From positions 186,001 through 250,000 of the forward strand of contig VZQC01005745.1 in the NCBI GenBank assembly GCA_009823505.1: 64,000 nt of DNA. The letters run 5' to 3'. Origin of the DNA: Rhizomys pruinosus (lineage: Eukaryota > Chordata > Mammalia > Rodentia > Spalacidae). Of the stretch, positions 19,690 to 32,250 are shown one piece after another. The notes beneath the pieces are model-generated. The model saw nothing but the letters and a program-made list of their open reading frames with translations. It did not search any database and had not been told where the DNA came from. A program made the translations under genes and the position numbers. Numbering within the stretch: the first letter of the stretch is position 1; every line of letters begins with the position of its first letter.

Positions 19690-22600
19690 GTTAACTGTGC
19701 TGGGCATTTTCTTTATCTCTCTTTCTTTCCTTTTTTCTTCCTTCCTTCTTTTTCCTTATATCGGTTTTACTAGAAACTATTAAGAAACTAGAGCTCCAGA
19801 GTAGGTTTTTTTTCATTTATTTAGCTGTTAAAATTCCTCTGTGCAATGTATGTTTATTTACTGCATCTCCAGCTACATAGTCACTATGCATTTGTTAAGT
19901 TAGTGAAGAGCCTTTAATTGGGCATTGGGGATTACTCACCCTATTCCCAAAGCTCTTTATAAAAGTACATGCAAAAAGAGGACAGTTTATTTATAACCTT
20001 GTTACTCTGGGCCATTAATGATACTAATATTTTCCCTCTTTGTATTTTTAATATGACATAATCAAAACTCAAGTCATAGCCTGGTTTGCTCATCTTTGAT
20101 AAAGGGGCCTACAGCAATTTTAAGTTAAATACAGTGTATCCACCTGCTACATTTGGAAGAGAAAAGAATGGGAGAGTTACCAGAAAAGCTGCATAAAACT
20201 ATGAACAGAATTTGTAATTGTTCCACTCATTACCCATGGAGAGAATTTACAGTGTTTCACTTCTGTGTAAAAATACACAGTTCTAAGCTAAACTATCTTG
20301 CTTAATTATGAGACATTAAAACTAAAACCCAGAATATTTCCAGTGGGGAAAATATTCTTCATCACTGTGTCCATAACCCTGAGTCGGTATCATTTCCCTG
20401 TATATTAACACATTAGAAGTCGATTATCGCATCTTCCTACTAACAGCATCGCCTGGAAGATGTTCTTGATGGCTGTGTCAGGAGATCTGGTTGGCATATG
20501 ATAATCATTAACATATAATAAAGAAATCAGACAAATAGAGTTCTACTACTCTCACAGTGGGAAGATGTGAGTTCAGGCCAGAGAACATCTGGGCTCCTGT
20601 TAAACCATTCCCCTTAAGGTAAGCATATACCATAATCTCCATTCTTAAGAAATATGTCACTGTGATCTATCTATTCACATATGTGGCAATGTTTCTTTAA
20701 AGTAGGGATTTTGTGAAGTAGATCTCCCTGGAGCTCATCCTAATTTTGGCAAGTCTGAGCCAGCCTTGCCTCGGAATAGTGGGTGGAGGTGTGACCCAAC
20801 AAAACATGCATCATAGCTTTAGCCTTCCAACTGAGAATAAGGAAAAGTGAGACCACAGAGGGTTATCAGCAGCTGACCAAGCCAATCCCAAGACCTTCAG
20901 GTTGACCCAACTTCAGATCGCTTCTTCGTGATGGTGTACCCTGGGCTCCCTTTTCTTAGGTGATTTATTGTAAGAAACTTTATGCTGTGAGTTCTTTTAA
21001 AAAAATTATTCATATTTTTAAAAATACTTAAATATTATAAAACAATAGTACATAAAGAATATATTTAGGAAAGTGTGCAAGGTAATTGATGTGGTTGCTT
21101 GTTAAAAACATGTGAAATTCATTTATTTCACTCTAAAGTTGACAGGAAATTCTTAAGAAAATTCAAATAAAACATTTTATAGTAAATTGCTAAATATTTC
21201 AGGCAAACATATCTGAGATTCTGAATATTTTGAAAATAATATTTGATGCAGTGAATCCCTTCTTCTATATGTAAATCTTCTCCCAGCCTCCTGATGGTTT
21301 TATAACATATGCAGAAGATAGACTCACATAAGCTGTCTACTGAAAAGTAAAAGTCTAAGTTCACAAGCAAAGATTAGTCCCCGGAATGACCTGATCACTT
21401 CCAGGAGGCCAGCCTAAGGATCTTAGTAAAGTGAGACTAATTTAGAAAAGCCTCCCATTTAGAAAACATGGAGCTCCATGTTTAACATGTCCAGCTTAGG
21501 ATATGTTAGGTCCCGGTGTAGAATCTGGGTTTTTAGCACCAGCTGTCTTATGTGTGGGCCTGTCTATTGTTTCAGTCATGTGGAGTTCAAGCTTCTCTAC
21601 TGCAACAATCACCATTCAGTAAAGTCTTCCTGGACTGTTTAACTGGACTGGTACAAAGTTTTCTTAACCAGAGTGAGACAGATACTCAAATGTAATGACT
21701 AACAACTATCTGCAGGTAAACAAAAAGAAACTCATTGTACAAAACAGAATATATATATATATAATATATATATAGATCCTAACTACTACTCCAACCCCTT
21801 TTTTAAAGGATAGGCCTTTTAAAGAATGCAAGCTACCTAAAATTTTATAGTGTTAAGACAAACAAATCTCCTCTATATAGTTCCAACCTTTTCAAGTCCA
21901 ATAGATCCAAGGAGAAAATAATCCCTCAATTTCCTTCTGACATAGCAGGCCTGAGTCCTGCTTGCTTCCATATCCGCTCCCCAGCCTCCCTCAGGGCACT
22001 CTCTATCCCTCAGTGCTTAATGAATAATTCTGACTGATGCTTACTGGGGATGAGAGCACCAGTGGGAAAGAAGTCTGAATGAAGATGTGAGAAAATAATT
22101 TGTCCATTATCTCTTTAATGATTCCCTCGTGGTGCCAATTCCCTCCAGCCCTGTAAAAGCAAGCGGCAGAGATAAAAGCATATTCCTGCTGATGAGTCTT
22201 CAGTGATATGAAGAATGAATCTCATTGCGGCTGACGGCAAAAGGTTAACAAGGAAATGATTAACTCACATACAAAAGCCTCTTCCTCTTCCTGCGCCTTC
22301 AAAGTCTTCAAACACAGAAGCAAAGGAGGATGCCAGGAAGAAAGCAGGCATTTAGGGCTTATTTTTTGTGGGAATTAGTTTGCTTTAATTTACTAATGCT
22401 CGTTCTGTTTTATTTTTATAAACTTGCAAATTCAACTAAATTAGGAAGAAAAGCTTGTAGCTAGGTAACAGCTCCCATAAATCATGGAACTAAAAAGTAG
22501 CAACAATAGATTAAACAAAAGAATCAAAAATGTTCTAAAAGTGTTTTCCTTTAAAATATGATGTGCGCAAAATTTTGAGTTAGTGTTGGTTTCATTTACC

Positions 22601-22842
22601 TCGAGCTCTGAAAATCTGTTCTGGGGCACGTACCTGAACTGAATTATGTATATCACACACACCCCTCTTCTCTTTTTCATCGTGGTGTATATGTGTGGAG
22701 TATATAAACTCTAGAAACTCAGAAGCCATTGGTGGATTCTTTTGGACAATACAGGGAAATTCCACACAAGTCAAACCAGGCAGTCTTATACTTAAATAAT
22801 TACACACAAAAGTAAGTTTTATATTCTTTTCAGGAAAAAGAA
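19690..22842. other. Unique DNA, no gene seen; possible conserved noncoding block at 22020-22290
   Basis: The longest repeat-poor stretch in the window. It has an AT repeat at about 21750-21775. No open frame has a recognisable product. The 22020-22290 part has a balanced composition and several homeodomain/bZIP-like words (TTAAT, TGATTAAC), which is only weak evidence of regulation. Confidence 0.4.
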
Positions 22843-24897
22843 AACTATGTATAGATTATATTTAGTTGTTTTTAAGAGCAATTTTCACAGTAGGTGTTAG
22901 CTCTTGCAGGGTGTATTAGCCCCAGTGCCTTCAGAGCTGGACATAAAGGGAATGCATGCTGGCTCAAGCCACATTTCCTTTATTCACTCAGCGGTGGAGG
23001 GACACCTGGATTGCTCCCAGTTTTTTGCTATTGTGAAAAGAGCTGAAATAAACATGGCTGTGCATATATCTCTGCAATGGGATGATTCTTTGAGTTATAT
23101 ACACAGGAGTGGTATGGCTGGGTCAAGTGGTAGGTTCATTTTGAGTGCTTTAAGAGTTGTCCACGCTGTTTTCCATAGGGATTACACAAGTTTGTATTCC
23201 TACCAGCAGTGAATGAGTGGTCCCCTTTCCTCACAAGCCTCTCCAGCATTTGGTATCATTTGTTTCTTGATCATAGCCAGTCTTAGCTGGGTAAGATGAA
23301 TTCTTAAACTAGTTTTAATTTGCATTTACTTAATTACTAGCAATATTGAACACTTTTAAGATGTTTCTCAGCCATCTTTACTTCTTCATTTGTGAAGTCT
23401 GTTCAGCTCTTTGCTCCAACTTTTGATTGGGTCATTTGTTTTCTTGATCTTTTGTTTTTTGAGTAATTTGTATACTCTGGATGTTAAACTTCTGACAGAT
23501 ATGTTACTAGTGAAGATTTCCTCCCTCTCCGGGTTTTCTCTTCACTTATTTGATTGTTCATTTTTCTGTATAGAAGCTTTTTAGTTTAACGAGGTCCAAT
23601 TTGTCAATTTTGACCTTATTTCCTGTGCACCTGCTGTCACATTTAGAAAGTCTTTTCCTATCCCTATATCTTGTAGATTACTTCCAATGTTTTCTTCTAT
23701 TGTTTTAGAGTTTCAGGTTTCACATTGAGGTTTTTGATCCATTTAGACTTTATTTCTTACAGGGTGAAAGGTAGGGTTTTAGTTTTATTCTTCTACAAAT
23801 GATGATTCCGTTTTGCAAGATCCATTTGCTGAAGATGTTGTCTTTCTTCCATCGAGTCTTCTTGGTCCCTTTGTCAAATACAAGGTGGATGAAGTTGCAT
23901 GTACCCAAGTTTGGATCTTCAGTTTTGTTCCATTGATCTACAGGTCTGTTTTTGTGCCAGTACCACATTGTTTTTATGACTATAGCCCTGTAATATAGTT
24001 AGAAGTCTGCTATAGTAATCCCCACAGCATTGGTCTTTTTGCTCAGAACTGCTTTGGCTGTCTGGGGTCTTTTGGTTTTCCATATGAATTTTAGAATTTT
24101 TTTTTAAGTCTGCAAAGAAATTCATGGGGATTTTGGTTGTGATTACATTGAATCTATATATTAGTTTGGGTAGGATGGCCATTTTTACTATATTAATTCT
24201 TCCAATCCATCTTCTGATGTCTTCATCAATTTCCTTTTTCAAGGACTTAAATTTTTCATTATAGAGATCTTTAGTATCTTTGGTCAGGTTTGTTCTGAGA
24301 TATATATTTTTTTAGGCTATTGTGAATGGGAGGGATTCCATGTGCTCATTCTCTAGTTGCTTGTTTTTGAAATATAGGAATGCTACTGATTTTTGTAGAA
24401 TAATTTTATAACCTATGTTAAAAGGGAGTGGAGATAGTGGAGAACCTTGCCAGGTTCCTGATTTTAAGGAGAATGCTTCCCATTTTTCTCCATTTAGAAT
24501 GATGTTGGCTGTGGGTTTGTTCTTTAATTATGAGGAATGTTCCCTCCAGTCCAATTCCCTCTAAGACTTTAAGTGTAAAGCATGTTGAATTTTATCAAAG
24601 GCCTTTTCTGCCTGTGTTGAGATGATCATGTGTATTTTGTATTTAGTCTATTCAGATGGTTTATGACATTTATTGACTTACATATATTGAATCATCCTGC
24701 ATCTCTAGAATAAATCTGACTTAATTGCATTGTATGACCTTTTTGATGTGTTCCTGTATGTGGTTTGCAAATATTTTGTTAAAAAATTTTTCCATGTATA
24801 TTCATTAAGGATATGAGGTTACAGTTTACTTTATTGGTTTTATCTTTAGCTGGTTTTGGCATTAGAGTGATGCTGGCTTCATAGAGGGAGTGTGGAA
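22843..24897 (-). mobile_element. L1 3' half (ORF2 end), minus strand
   Basis: The plus strand is the antisense of L1 ORF2. It contains the familiar ordered phrases 'TGAAATAAACATGGCTGTGC', 'GGTATGGCTGGGTCAAGTGG', 'CCTACCAGCAGTG', 'CCTCTCCAGCATTTG', 'TTTAGTTTAACGAGGTCCAA', 'GTTCCATTGATCTACAGG' and 'GGGGATTTTGGTTGTGATTAC'. The 107-residue minus frame at 23919-24242 is a short piece of ORF2. The frame is repeatedly broken, so this is a dead copy. The right edge is the single N at 24898. Confidence 0.85.
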
Positions 24898-24898
24898 N
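24898..24898. other. Ambiguous base N, probable assembly join
   Basis: This is the only N in the window. To its right the sequence restarts as a second copy of 22843 onward (AAGAAAAC..ATGTATAGATTATA). Confidence 0.8.
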
Positions 24899-26480
24899 AA
24901 AGAAAACATATGTATAGATTATATTTAGTTGTTTTTAAGAGCAATTTCACAGTAAGTGTTAGCTCTTGCAGGGTGTATTAGCCCCAGTGCCTTCAGAGCT
25001 GGACATAAAGGGAATGCATGTGGTCTCAAGCCACATTCCTTTATTCCTCAGCGGTTGGAGGGACACCTGGATTGCTCCCATGTTTTGCTTTTGTGAAAAG
25101 AGTGAAATAAACATGGCTGTGCATATTCTCTGCAATGGGATGATTCTTTGAGTTATATACACAGGAGTGGTATGGCTGGGTCAAGTGGTAGGTTCATTTT
25201 GAGTGTAAGAGTGCACGCGTTTTCTCATAGGGAAACAAAGTTTGATTCCTACCAGCAGTGAATGAGTGGTCCCCTTTTCCTCACAAGCCTCTCCAGCATT
25301 TGTGATCATTTTTCTTGATCATAGCAGTCTTTAGCTGGTAAGATGGAATTCTCATAAACTAGTTTAAATTGCATTTACATATATATCTAGCAATATTGAA
25401 CACTTTTAAGATGTTTCTTAGCATCTTTACCTCTTCATTTGTGAAGTCTGTTCAGCTCTTTGCTCAACTTTTGATTGGGTCATTTATTTTCTTGATCTTT
25501 TGTTTTTGAGTAATTTGTATACCTGGATGTTAAACTTCTGACAGATATGTACTAGTGAAGATTTCCTCCCTCTCCGGTGTTTTCTTTCCCTATTTGATTG
25601 TCATTTCTTGCTGTTATAGAAGTCTTTTTAGTTTAACGAGGTCCAATTTGTAATTTTGACCTCTATTTCCTGTGCACCTGCTGTCACATTTAGGAAAGTC
25701 TTTTCCTAACCTAAATCTTGTAGATTTACTTCCAATGTTTCTTCTATGTTTTAGAGTTGGTTTCACATTTGAGGTTTTATCGATTTTACACCATTTTTGT
25801 GATTTTTGTCAGGGTGAAAGGTAGGGTTTAGTTTTATTCCTCTACAAATGATGATTCCGTTTTGCAAGATCCATTTGCTGAAGATGTGTCTTTTCTTCCC
25901 ATTAGATCTTCTTGGCCCCCGTTGTCAAATACAAGGGGTGGATGATAGTGCATTGTAGCCAAGTTTGGATCTTCAGTGTTCCATTGATCTACAGAGCTGT
26001 TTTGTGGCCAGTACCACATTGTTTTTTGATATAGCCCTGTAATATAGTTAGAAGCTGGCTATAGTAATCCCCGCATTGTTCTTTTACTCAGTGGTGTTTT
26101 TGCTTTTTGGGGTCTTTTGGTTTTCCATATGAATTTAGAATTTTTTATTAAGTCTGCAAAGAAATTCATGGGGATTTGGTTGTGATACATTGAATCTATA
26201 TATTAGTTTAGGTAGGATGGCATTTTTACTATATTATATTCTCAATCCATCTTCTTGATGTCTTCATCAATTTCCTTTTCAAGGACTTAAATTTTTCATT
26301 ATAGAGACCTTTAGTATCTTGGTCAGGTTTGTTCTGAGATTAATATATATATTATAATATATATTATATACTATAGATATTTTTTTTTTTTTAGGCTATT
26401 GCAAATGGGAGGTTCTCCTGTATTCTTTCTCCAATTGCTTGTGGTGGCATAAAGAAAAGCTACTGATTTTTATTGTTTCA
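24899..26480 (-). repeat. Second, indel-rich copy of the L1 segment 22843-24386
   Basis: It is collinear with 22843-24386 and nearly identical base for base, but with many one- to few-base gains and losses (for example 25201-25240 against 23141-23186). The offset between copies drifts from about 2058 to 2040 over 1.1 kb. Substitutions are few compared with indels, the pattern of uncorrected long reads rather than of an ageing duplication. From about 26340 the match worsens (AT expansion, poly-T), suggesting the join to the next reliable contig. Confidence 0.8.
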
Positions 26481-28240
26481 TACATAATTTTTCAGTCAGT
26501 ATTAATCACCATTATACCCACTTCTGCTTTCACACCCCACACTCTCGCTGCCCCCCCCCCCGAGTTCACACACTTCTGCCATTCCTGCTAGAGTCAATTG
26601 TGGCAAATTACTCTCCTGCTCATCCTCCGGGGCACCTCCTTCTCCTGAGCTCTACTCAGCCATCCTGAGTCTCTTTTTCTTTTTTTTTTTTTTTTAATTT
26701 TATTATTTCTGTATGTGTACGAATGTATTGTCTGCATGCAAGTCTGTGCACCCGTGTCGTGCAATGCGGGAGCGCAGAAGTGGGCGTCGGATTCCCCTGG
26801 AGGTGGAGTTTCTCCTGGAGTTGGAGTTTCAGAAGTCGAGGTTCTCAGCCGCAGCCGCCATGTGGGTGCTGGGGATCGAACCCGGGTCCTCTGCAAGAGC
26901 GGTCGGCGCTCTTAACCGCTAGGCCATCTCTCCAGCCCCCGAGTCTCTTTTCTAAAGAAGGCCAGGTCTCCCTCACCTGACCACCATCTTCTGCCAATAT
27001 TTCCTCAGCCAAGGCTGGGCCCTGCTACCCATTTCTACAGTTCTGTGCTGAGATTTGTCCAGCTGTGATTGCATGGGTCTTGTGCATGCTGATACCAATG
27101 CTGTAGGTTCATATGAACCAGGTCCCAGGAACATGTAGTATTCATTTCCATGTGGTTTTGTATCACCTCCCTGGCTCTTGCAACCTTTCCACTCCCTTTT
27201 CCACAATGTGCCTTGAGCCCTGGGTGGGGGAGCTGAATACAGGCACCCTGTCCCTGGAGCCACACTCCGTAGACTCCTAATCTTCACGGTTTGGCCATTC
27301 AGGCCTTTTTGGGTTGCATGGAAGAGCTCTCTTAATGAGAGTTAGGAGGTTGTTAATGTCTTCTTGTGTCTTTATTCTATGATGCTTGGGCCTTATGTGT
27401 AGAGGCTGCATTGTAGATCTGTCGGTTAGGCATGAGCCAGTCACTGAGCACCTCTGTGTGTGTCCATTTGTAGGACTCTGCACTATTCTCATCTGGAGCA
27501 AAAGAAGCTTCTTTTCTGAGTGGTCTCTGGGATATTTGTATGTAAATATAAGGGTACTTCTTTTGGACTTAGAAAATGTTACCTTAATCTCAGGATGCAT
27601 ATATCTTGTGGAATTATCTAAGATTTATGACCTCTCCTGATGTGTGCATCTGACTATGCTAACATTACCACACGTAAGTTTCCTTCCACTCAGTGGGCTT
27701 TAGGTCCAATTGGTTATCCATTTATTTTCACCAACATTGTATGCTGTGCTGGTCATTGACATAGATATTTGGTCTTGAGGCTGATGTTCGCCAGTCTCTT
27801 GATGATATCCCTTAATGGCTTGCATAGTGTTTTCCACAGCTATGAGAACTAGCCTTTACTGGTGGTGGCTTTCAGGTCATATCCAGCTCTATTGCTTAAG
27901 ATCCAGTCCCCGAAGTATGTCCTGTCTTCAGCAATATAGTCTTACCTTCAGTTTCTGGGAGGCAAAGGGTTGTGGCAATAGCCTGTGTAATACTGGGAAT
28001 CTATTGAACTACCCTGACCAATAACTCGAAAGAAGATTTCTCCTGTCTGGTACTATTTCTGGATATGCAGATTTCATCTTTCCATATGGACTCATATAGA
28101 AGCATTGTGTGTGTGTTTTGTCAATAGATTGTTAGACTAATATGATTATCTGGTTTTTTTTTACCCTACTAAGGTATTATTTATCTCTCCTCTCTTCCCT
28201 TACCTGGCTAGCCCTCCTTCCATGTCTTCTCCATGTAATC
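26481..28240 (-). mobile_element. L1 3' UTR region, minus strand, with an internal B2
   Basis: The plus strand repeats the phrases of the other L1 3' ends in this window: the block 'CATGGGTCTTGTGCATG', 'GCAACCTTTCCACTCCC', the segment read on minus as a CAGCC..TGCAGCCTCTAC-type frame at 27277-27600, and 'TTTATCTCTCCTCTCTTCCC'. The same frame is shared with 38406-38588 (minus) and 40000-40275 (plus). It is split by a B2. Confidence 0.65.
26683..26940 (-). mobile_element. B2 SINE
   Basis: Full antisense B2 with poly-T at left and tRNA-like head at right (CTAGGCCATCTCTCCAGCC). Target duplication GAGTCTCTTTTCT-like lies at 26667 and 26941. This copy has GCGGGAGCGCAGAAGTGGGC where others read GCGGAGGTCAGAAGAGGGTC. 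Confidence 0.88.
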
Positions 28241-28319
28241 CCATCCTCTAACTTACACGTGTATAGATCTACACAGGTATGAGTGTGGTCACACTCTAAA
28301 AATCTACAAAAGAGGCCAA

Positions 28320-28512
28320 GAAAGGGTAATATTAGGTGATGAGCAAATGTGTGTGGGGGACATGAAATAATAAAGGCCCCTGTGGAGGGAGGAGAAGAGT
28401 GGGGAGGAAAAACAGGGTCAGCAGGAGGTAAGGGAGATGGGGAAAGGAGAACCACAAAAATACACTTTGACTGAAAATGGCATGATGGTGTCTAAAACAT
28501 TAAATGCTCATT
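28320..28512 (+). mobile_element. L1 3'-terminal remnant, plus strand
   Basis: A purine-rich stretch is followed by 'TGACTGAAAATGGCATGATGG' near the end, like the last part of a rodent L1 3' UTR. It lies opposite in orientation to the neighbouring L1. Confidence 0.45.
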
Positions 28513-28530
28513 TTTTAAAAACAAAATTTA

Positions 28531-28748
28531 GGGCTGGAGGGATGGCCTAGCAGTTAAGAGCGCTGACCGCTCTTGCAGAGGACCTGGGTTCAATCCCCAG
28601 CACCCACATGGTGGCTGAGAACCGTCTGCAACTCCAATTCCAGGAGAACTCCAGTTCCAGAGGAATCCAACACCCTCTTCTGACCTCCACGGCATTGCAC
28701 AATACAGGTGCACAGACCTAAATGCAGACAGTACATTCATATACATAA

Positions 28749-28785
<37 letters not shown>

Positions 28786-28790
28786 TTATT
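28531..28790 (+). mobile_element. B2 SINE with (ATA)n tail
   Basis: Starts GGGCTGGAGGGATGGCCTAG and has the internal near-duplicated AATTCCAGGAGAACTCC. It ends in a tail that has become a perfect ATA/TAA repeat (about 28748-28790). Confidence 0.9.
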
Positions 28791-30320
28791 ATTATTCTTC
28801 TTTGGCAAGAAGCTTACTATCTCCCACCTACATGTCCACTCGCTAGATATGAAGCCCCATCTTTCTAGTATGAAGTATATTTGTATGACTGAGCAGATGA
28901 GGATGTAAAAGCCCATTCTGCTTTTAATATTTATAAATAAGTAAGTTGTATTTGAAGCAGTCATTAGCTTTTCAAGAGAAGTATAGGCAGCGTGTTTCTC
29001 AGCCTCTCTTTGTCACTTTTTTTCACCCTCTCAGGTTCTTGACACAGGCATTCAAACAAACAATCCAAGTGCCTATGCATTTTCCTTCCGCTACTTCTCC
29101 TGAGTCACTTCATTTGGATGTATTGTCTGGGGTGTAATTACCATAAAAATTTCTTAACGAATTCATGATAGATATTTTAGAAGTAGATTTTACTTCCAGG
29201 TCCTATCGTTGGAAATGTTTGATATTAGATGATTGTTTTGATCTCCGGTATGTTTCAGAAACTTTCACCCAAGTTCAAATCATTATTTGCCAAAGTGCTT
29301 TAAGCACTGGGACTTCGAAATGGAAAGAAGCAAGCCTAATGAGTCCTTTTGGGGCTTATATAAGCAATCAAGAACTTAGAAGGAACAAGAGGCAGTGAAC
29401 TGATTGATGGTCCCTGTATTCTACAGCGTACAATAAACCCATGAGGATGTCACAAGTGCATCTTTTCCAATCTGTAGGAGGCTTCCAATGACTATTTAAA
29501 TTATATCTGACATACTGGAGCAAATCATTCAGAGATAGTAATTAATAAATATCACTAATTGTATGTAAATTACATTTATATAAAAGTAAATACCTTGCAG
29601 TGTTCCTACAAATACTGATTTAGTTACCAACTCGAATCTAATTTAAGATCAAATTTTTTTCCTCACTAAAACTAGTTTTTCTCTATTAGAGAAAATTTTA
29701 AATCTTTCACCATGTGCCAGAAAATGTTTCCCAAAACAGCTATTTCAAACCCTCCCCCAACATGCCCCTAAATAAGAATTAAATTAAAACTCTAGGTAGT
29801 CAGTATCAAGGAAGAACAGCCACCTTCCTGGTGAATAGACAGTTCAATGAAAAGCAGCTATTTTCAAACTGTGTCTTGGTTCCTTTGGACTTTGGGTCCT
29901 GAGAGCACAGATTCATACCCATCTGCAATGGTGAGAGACACAGATTTAAATATCAGTGTGCAGCTGAGCTAACATTTCCACCTGGAAGCTGGCATTCACT
30001 GCTGATTGCCACTGCTCTCCAAGTGGCATTCTATTCCCATCCCACCATCCAAACCACAGGAAGAGCAGTGGGGAGGAAAGAGACAAGATGGTGATATAAG
30101 AAAGATCTAATAAAAGCAGCAGATGACTCACGAACAATCTGGGAATCCAGAATCAGACCTAAAATGCCTATACTTTGCATCACCACTCTAAAGACAAAAG
30201 ACCTTTGTCTTTCCCTTGAAAAAGCTCCAAATGGTGTTTTGCCTCAGAAAACTGCAAAGATTTTCAACAAGATGTCCTTGCCTGTCTTTTAAAAGGTAAA
30301 GAAAAGGGATTAGTATAATC
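28791..30320. other. Unique DNA, no gene seen
   Basis: Short frames at 28946-29398 show no recognisable domains. No repeats were recognised. Confidence 0.4.
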
Positions 30321-30324
30321 TTGC

Positions 30325-30478
30325 AGATGAGATTATACAAACACTTTTAATCCCACCACGCGGGAGGCAGAAGCAAATGGATCTCTGTGAGTTCAAGACC
30401 AGCCTGATCTACATATTGAGGACCAGGCTAGCTGGGGTTACAGAGAGACCCTGTCTCAAAGAGATAAAAAAAGATAAT
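30325..30478 (+). mobile_element. B1 SINE, diverged
   Basis: 'ACTTTTAATCCCACCACG' through 'TGTGAGTTCAAGACCAGCCTG' and 'AGAGAGACCCTGTCTCAAAG', then an A-rich tail. The 5' end is degraded. Confidence 0.8.
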
Positions 30479-31419
30479 ATTTTATATTCTTATACAGAAA
30501 ATGTAGCCTTTTCTTTTCACTAAAATAACATTATTTTAATGATTCAGGTATAAAATTTTATTGACAAGTCAGATAATATTCTTAATCCTCAATATACAGT
30601 ATGTGAAATACTCATCTTCTGTATTTCATTGTTAAACTGGTAAGAAAAGCATTAATAGTGTTCTCCTTTCTCACTGTTTGTGGATGCAGCATTTGGCAGG
30701 GGCTCCTCCCCACTTTAGGGCTGAGCAGTGCTGTTGGTTGCCAGAATGGAAGGACTTGAAAGGAAGCCTCCTTTCTTTGCAGTTCTAGAGCAAAAGATTT
30801 GCTATGGCTTTAAAGTTTCTCTGTATGAGCTCCTTGTGTTTGTGAAAAGCAAACATGGAGCAAACCCCTATAACCATTCAATAAAGACACAGGGGGATCT
30901 GGACGCCACATACCGACAAACTCAAACTGAAAAGAGTTTGAACTTAAAGGTTTTATCAAACACTCCATAGACTATGCTAACAGAAGGCAGTTTATTTTCC
31001 ATTACACACTTACTTAAAAATCAAAGCAAAATATTGTCTACCCATGAAAGCTACCTTCTAATGGTTGATAAATATAATAAATCAAAAATTAAAGGAAAAT
31101 CTTAAATCACAAATATTCCTACAAATTCACACCTCATGCACATAGTTTGTTTAGAAAAAGTTATACAGTTTGCTGTTCATCCTTATTTTGCTTTAAAAAC
31201 AAGTTAGCACAATTCTGTATTTTCAAACCCCAGGCATTTGAAAGATGTTAATGATCAAAGCAATTGGTTTTTCCCTTGGAGAACTTACAAACTAGTCAGG
31301 GACAGATAACTTATTCATATATGTGTTCTAGAATTTCTGTAAGTTAATTCACCTCTGTTTTTACTTCAACTCTCACATCTTCAAAAGAGAATATTAATAG
31401 TGTCCACTCTTTAAAGATT
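30479..31419. other. Unique AT-rich DNA, no gene seen
   Basis: The 80-residue plus frame at 30728-30970 begins in a moderately GC-rich patch but shows no domain or splice context that I recognise. Confidence 0.4.
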
Positions 31420-31605
31420 TAAAAATATTTCATTATATTTATCTGTGTGTTTGTGTGTGTGTGTGTGGCTACACATATACCATTCACAGATGTAGAGGTC
31501 ATAGGAACTCTTTTCTCTCCTAATATGTGGATCTCTGGGATTGAGCTCAGGTCACAAGCTTGAAAAGCAAGTACCTTTACTGGCTGATCCATTTGCTTGG
31601 CCCTC
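31420..31605 (-). mobile_element. B3-like SINE with internal (TG)n
   Basis: The plus strand has a T-rich end, a TG run (about 31445-31470), 'GATGTAGAGGTCATAGGAAC', 'TCTGGGATTGAGCTCAGG' and a degraded tRNA-like end. This is a diverged antisense B3. Confidence 0.6.
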
Positions 31606-31611
31606 TTTTTT

Positions 31612-32250
31612 TTTTTAACAGTTTTAATTTTTTGAGAGGTAATTGATTTTCAAAACCTATGCATTTTTGTATCTACAACTTGATGCATTCAAACATATGC
31701 ACACACCTGTGAAACTATCCCACAGTCAAGCATGCCCGACACAGCCCAAACTGTTCTTGTGCTTCTTAATTTTTGTTTCTTGTCATTTTTGCTAGGTTTC
31801 TTTATATTAGGACAGTAGAATCAGCTTGAAGTTCATAACATATTGTAAAGTGTGTGTGTGTGTGTGTGTGTATGTGTGTGTACTATATTGTACAAGGCAT
31901 CTCTAAAACTCATTCATCTTACATATCTGATATACAAAAAAAATTCCATCTACCCCCAACCCTGGAAGCCATAGTTCTACTTTTGGTTTCTGAAAGTTGA
32001 TGAATCTAAATGTTCTCATAAGGGTGGAATCCTGCAGAACTTACTTTCATGTTACTGGTTTGTCTGAATTATCACAATGTCCTCCACATTTACCCATGTC
32101 ATTATAAATGACAGGGTCTTCTGAGTAAAATCCCACCATATGTGTATACGACATTTTCTTAAGCCATTCATCTTTGATGGAATGTTTCAGTAACAGCTGT
32201 TATGAATGTTCCAGTGATATAGAAATGCAAACTTCTTGAGATCCTAATGG
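31612..32250 (-). mobile_element. Old L1 3' fragment (L1M-like), minus strand
   Basis: Plus-strand phrases 'GCACACACCTGTGAAACTATC' and later 'TGTCCTCCACATTTACCCATG' and 'CATTCATCTTTGATGGAATG' are antisense parts of ancient mammalian L1 3' ends. It contains a (TG)n tract at about 31850-31880. Confidence 0.6.

Noticed and set aside
23919..24242. 107-residue minus frame as a gene
   Set aside because: It is a broken piece of L1 ORF2.
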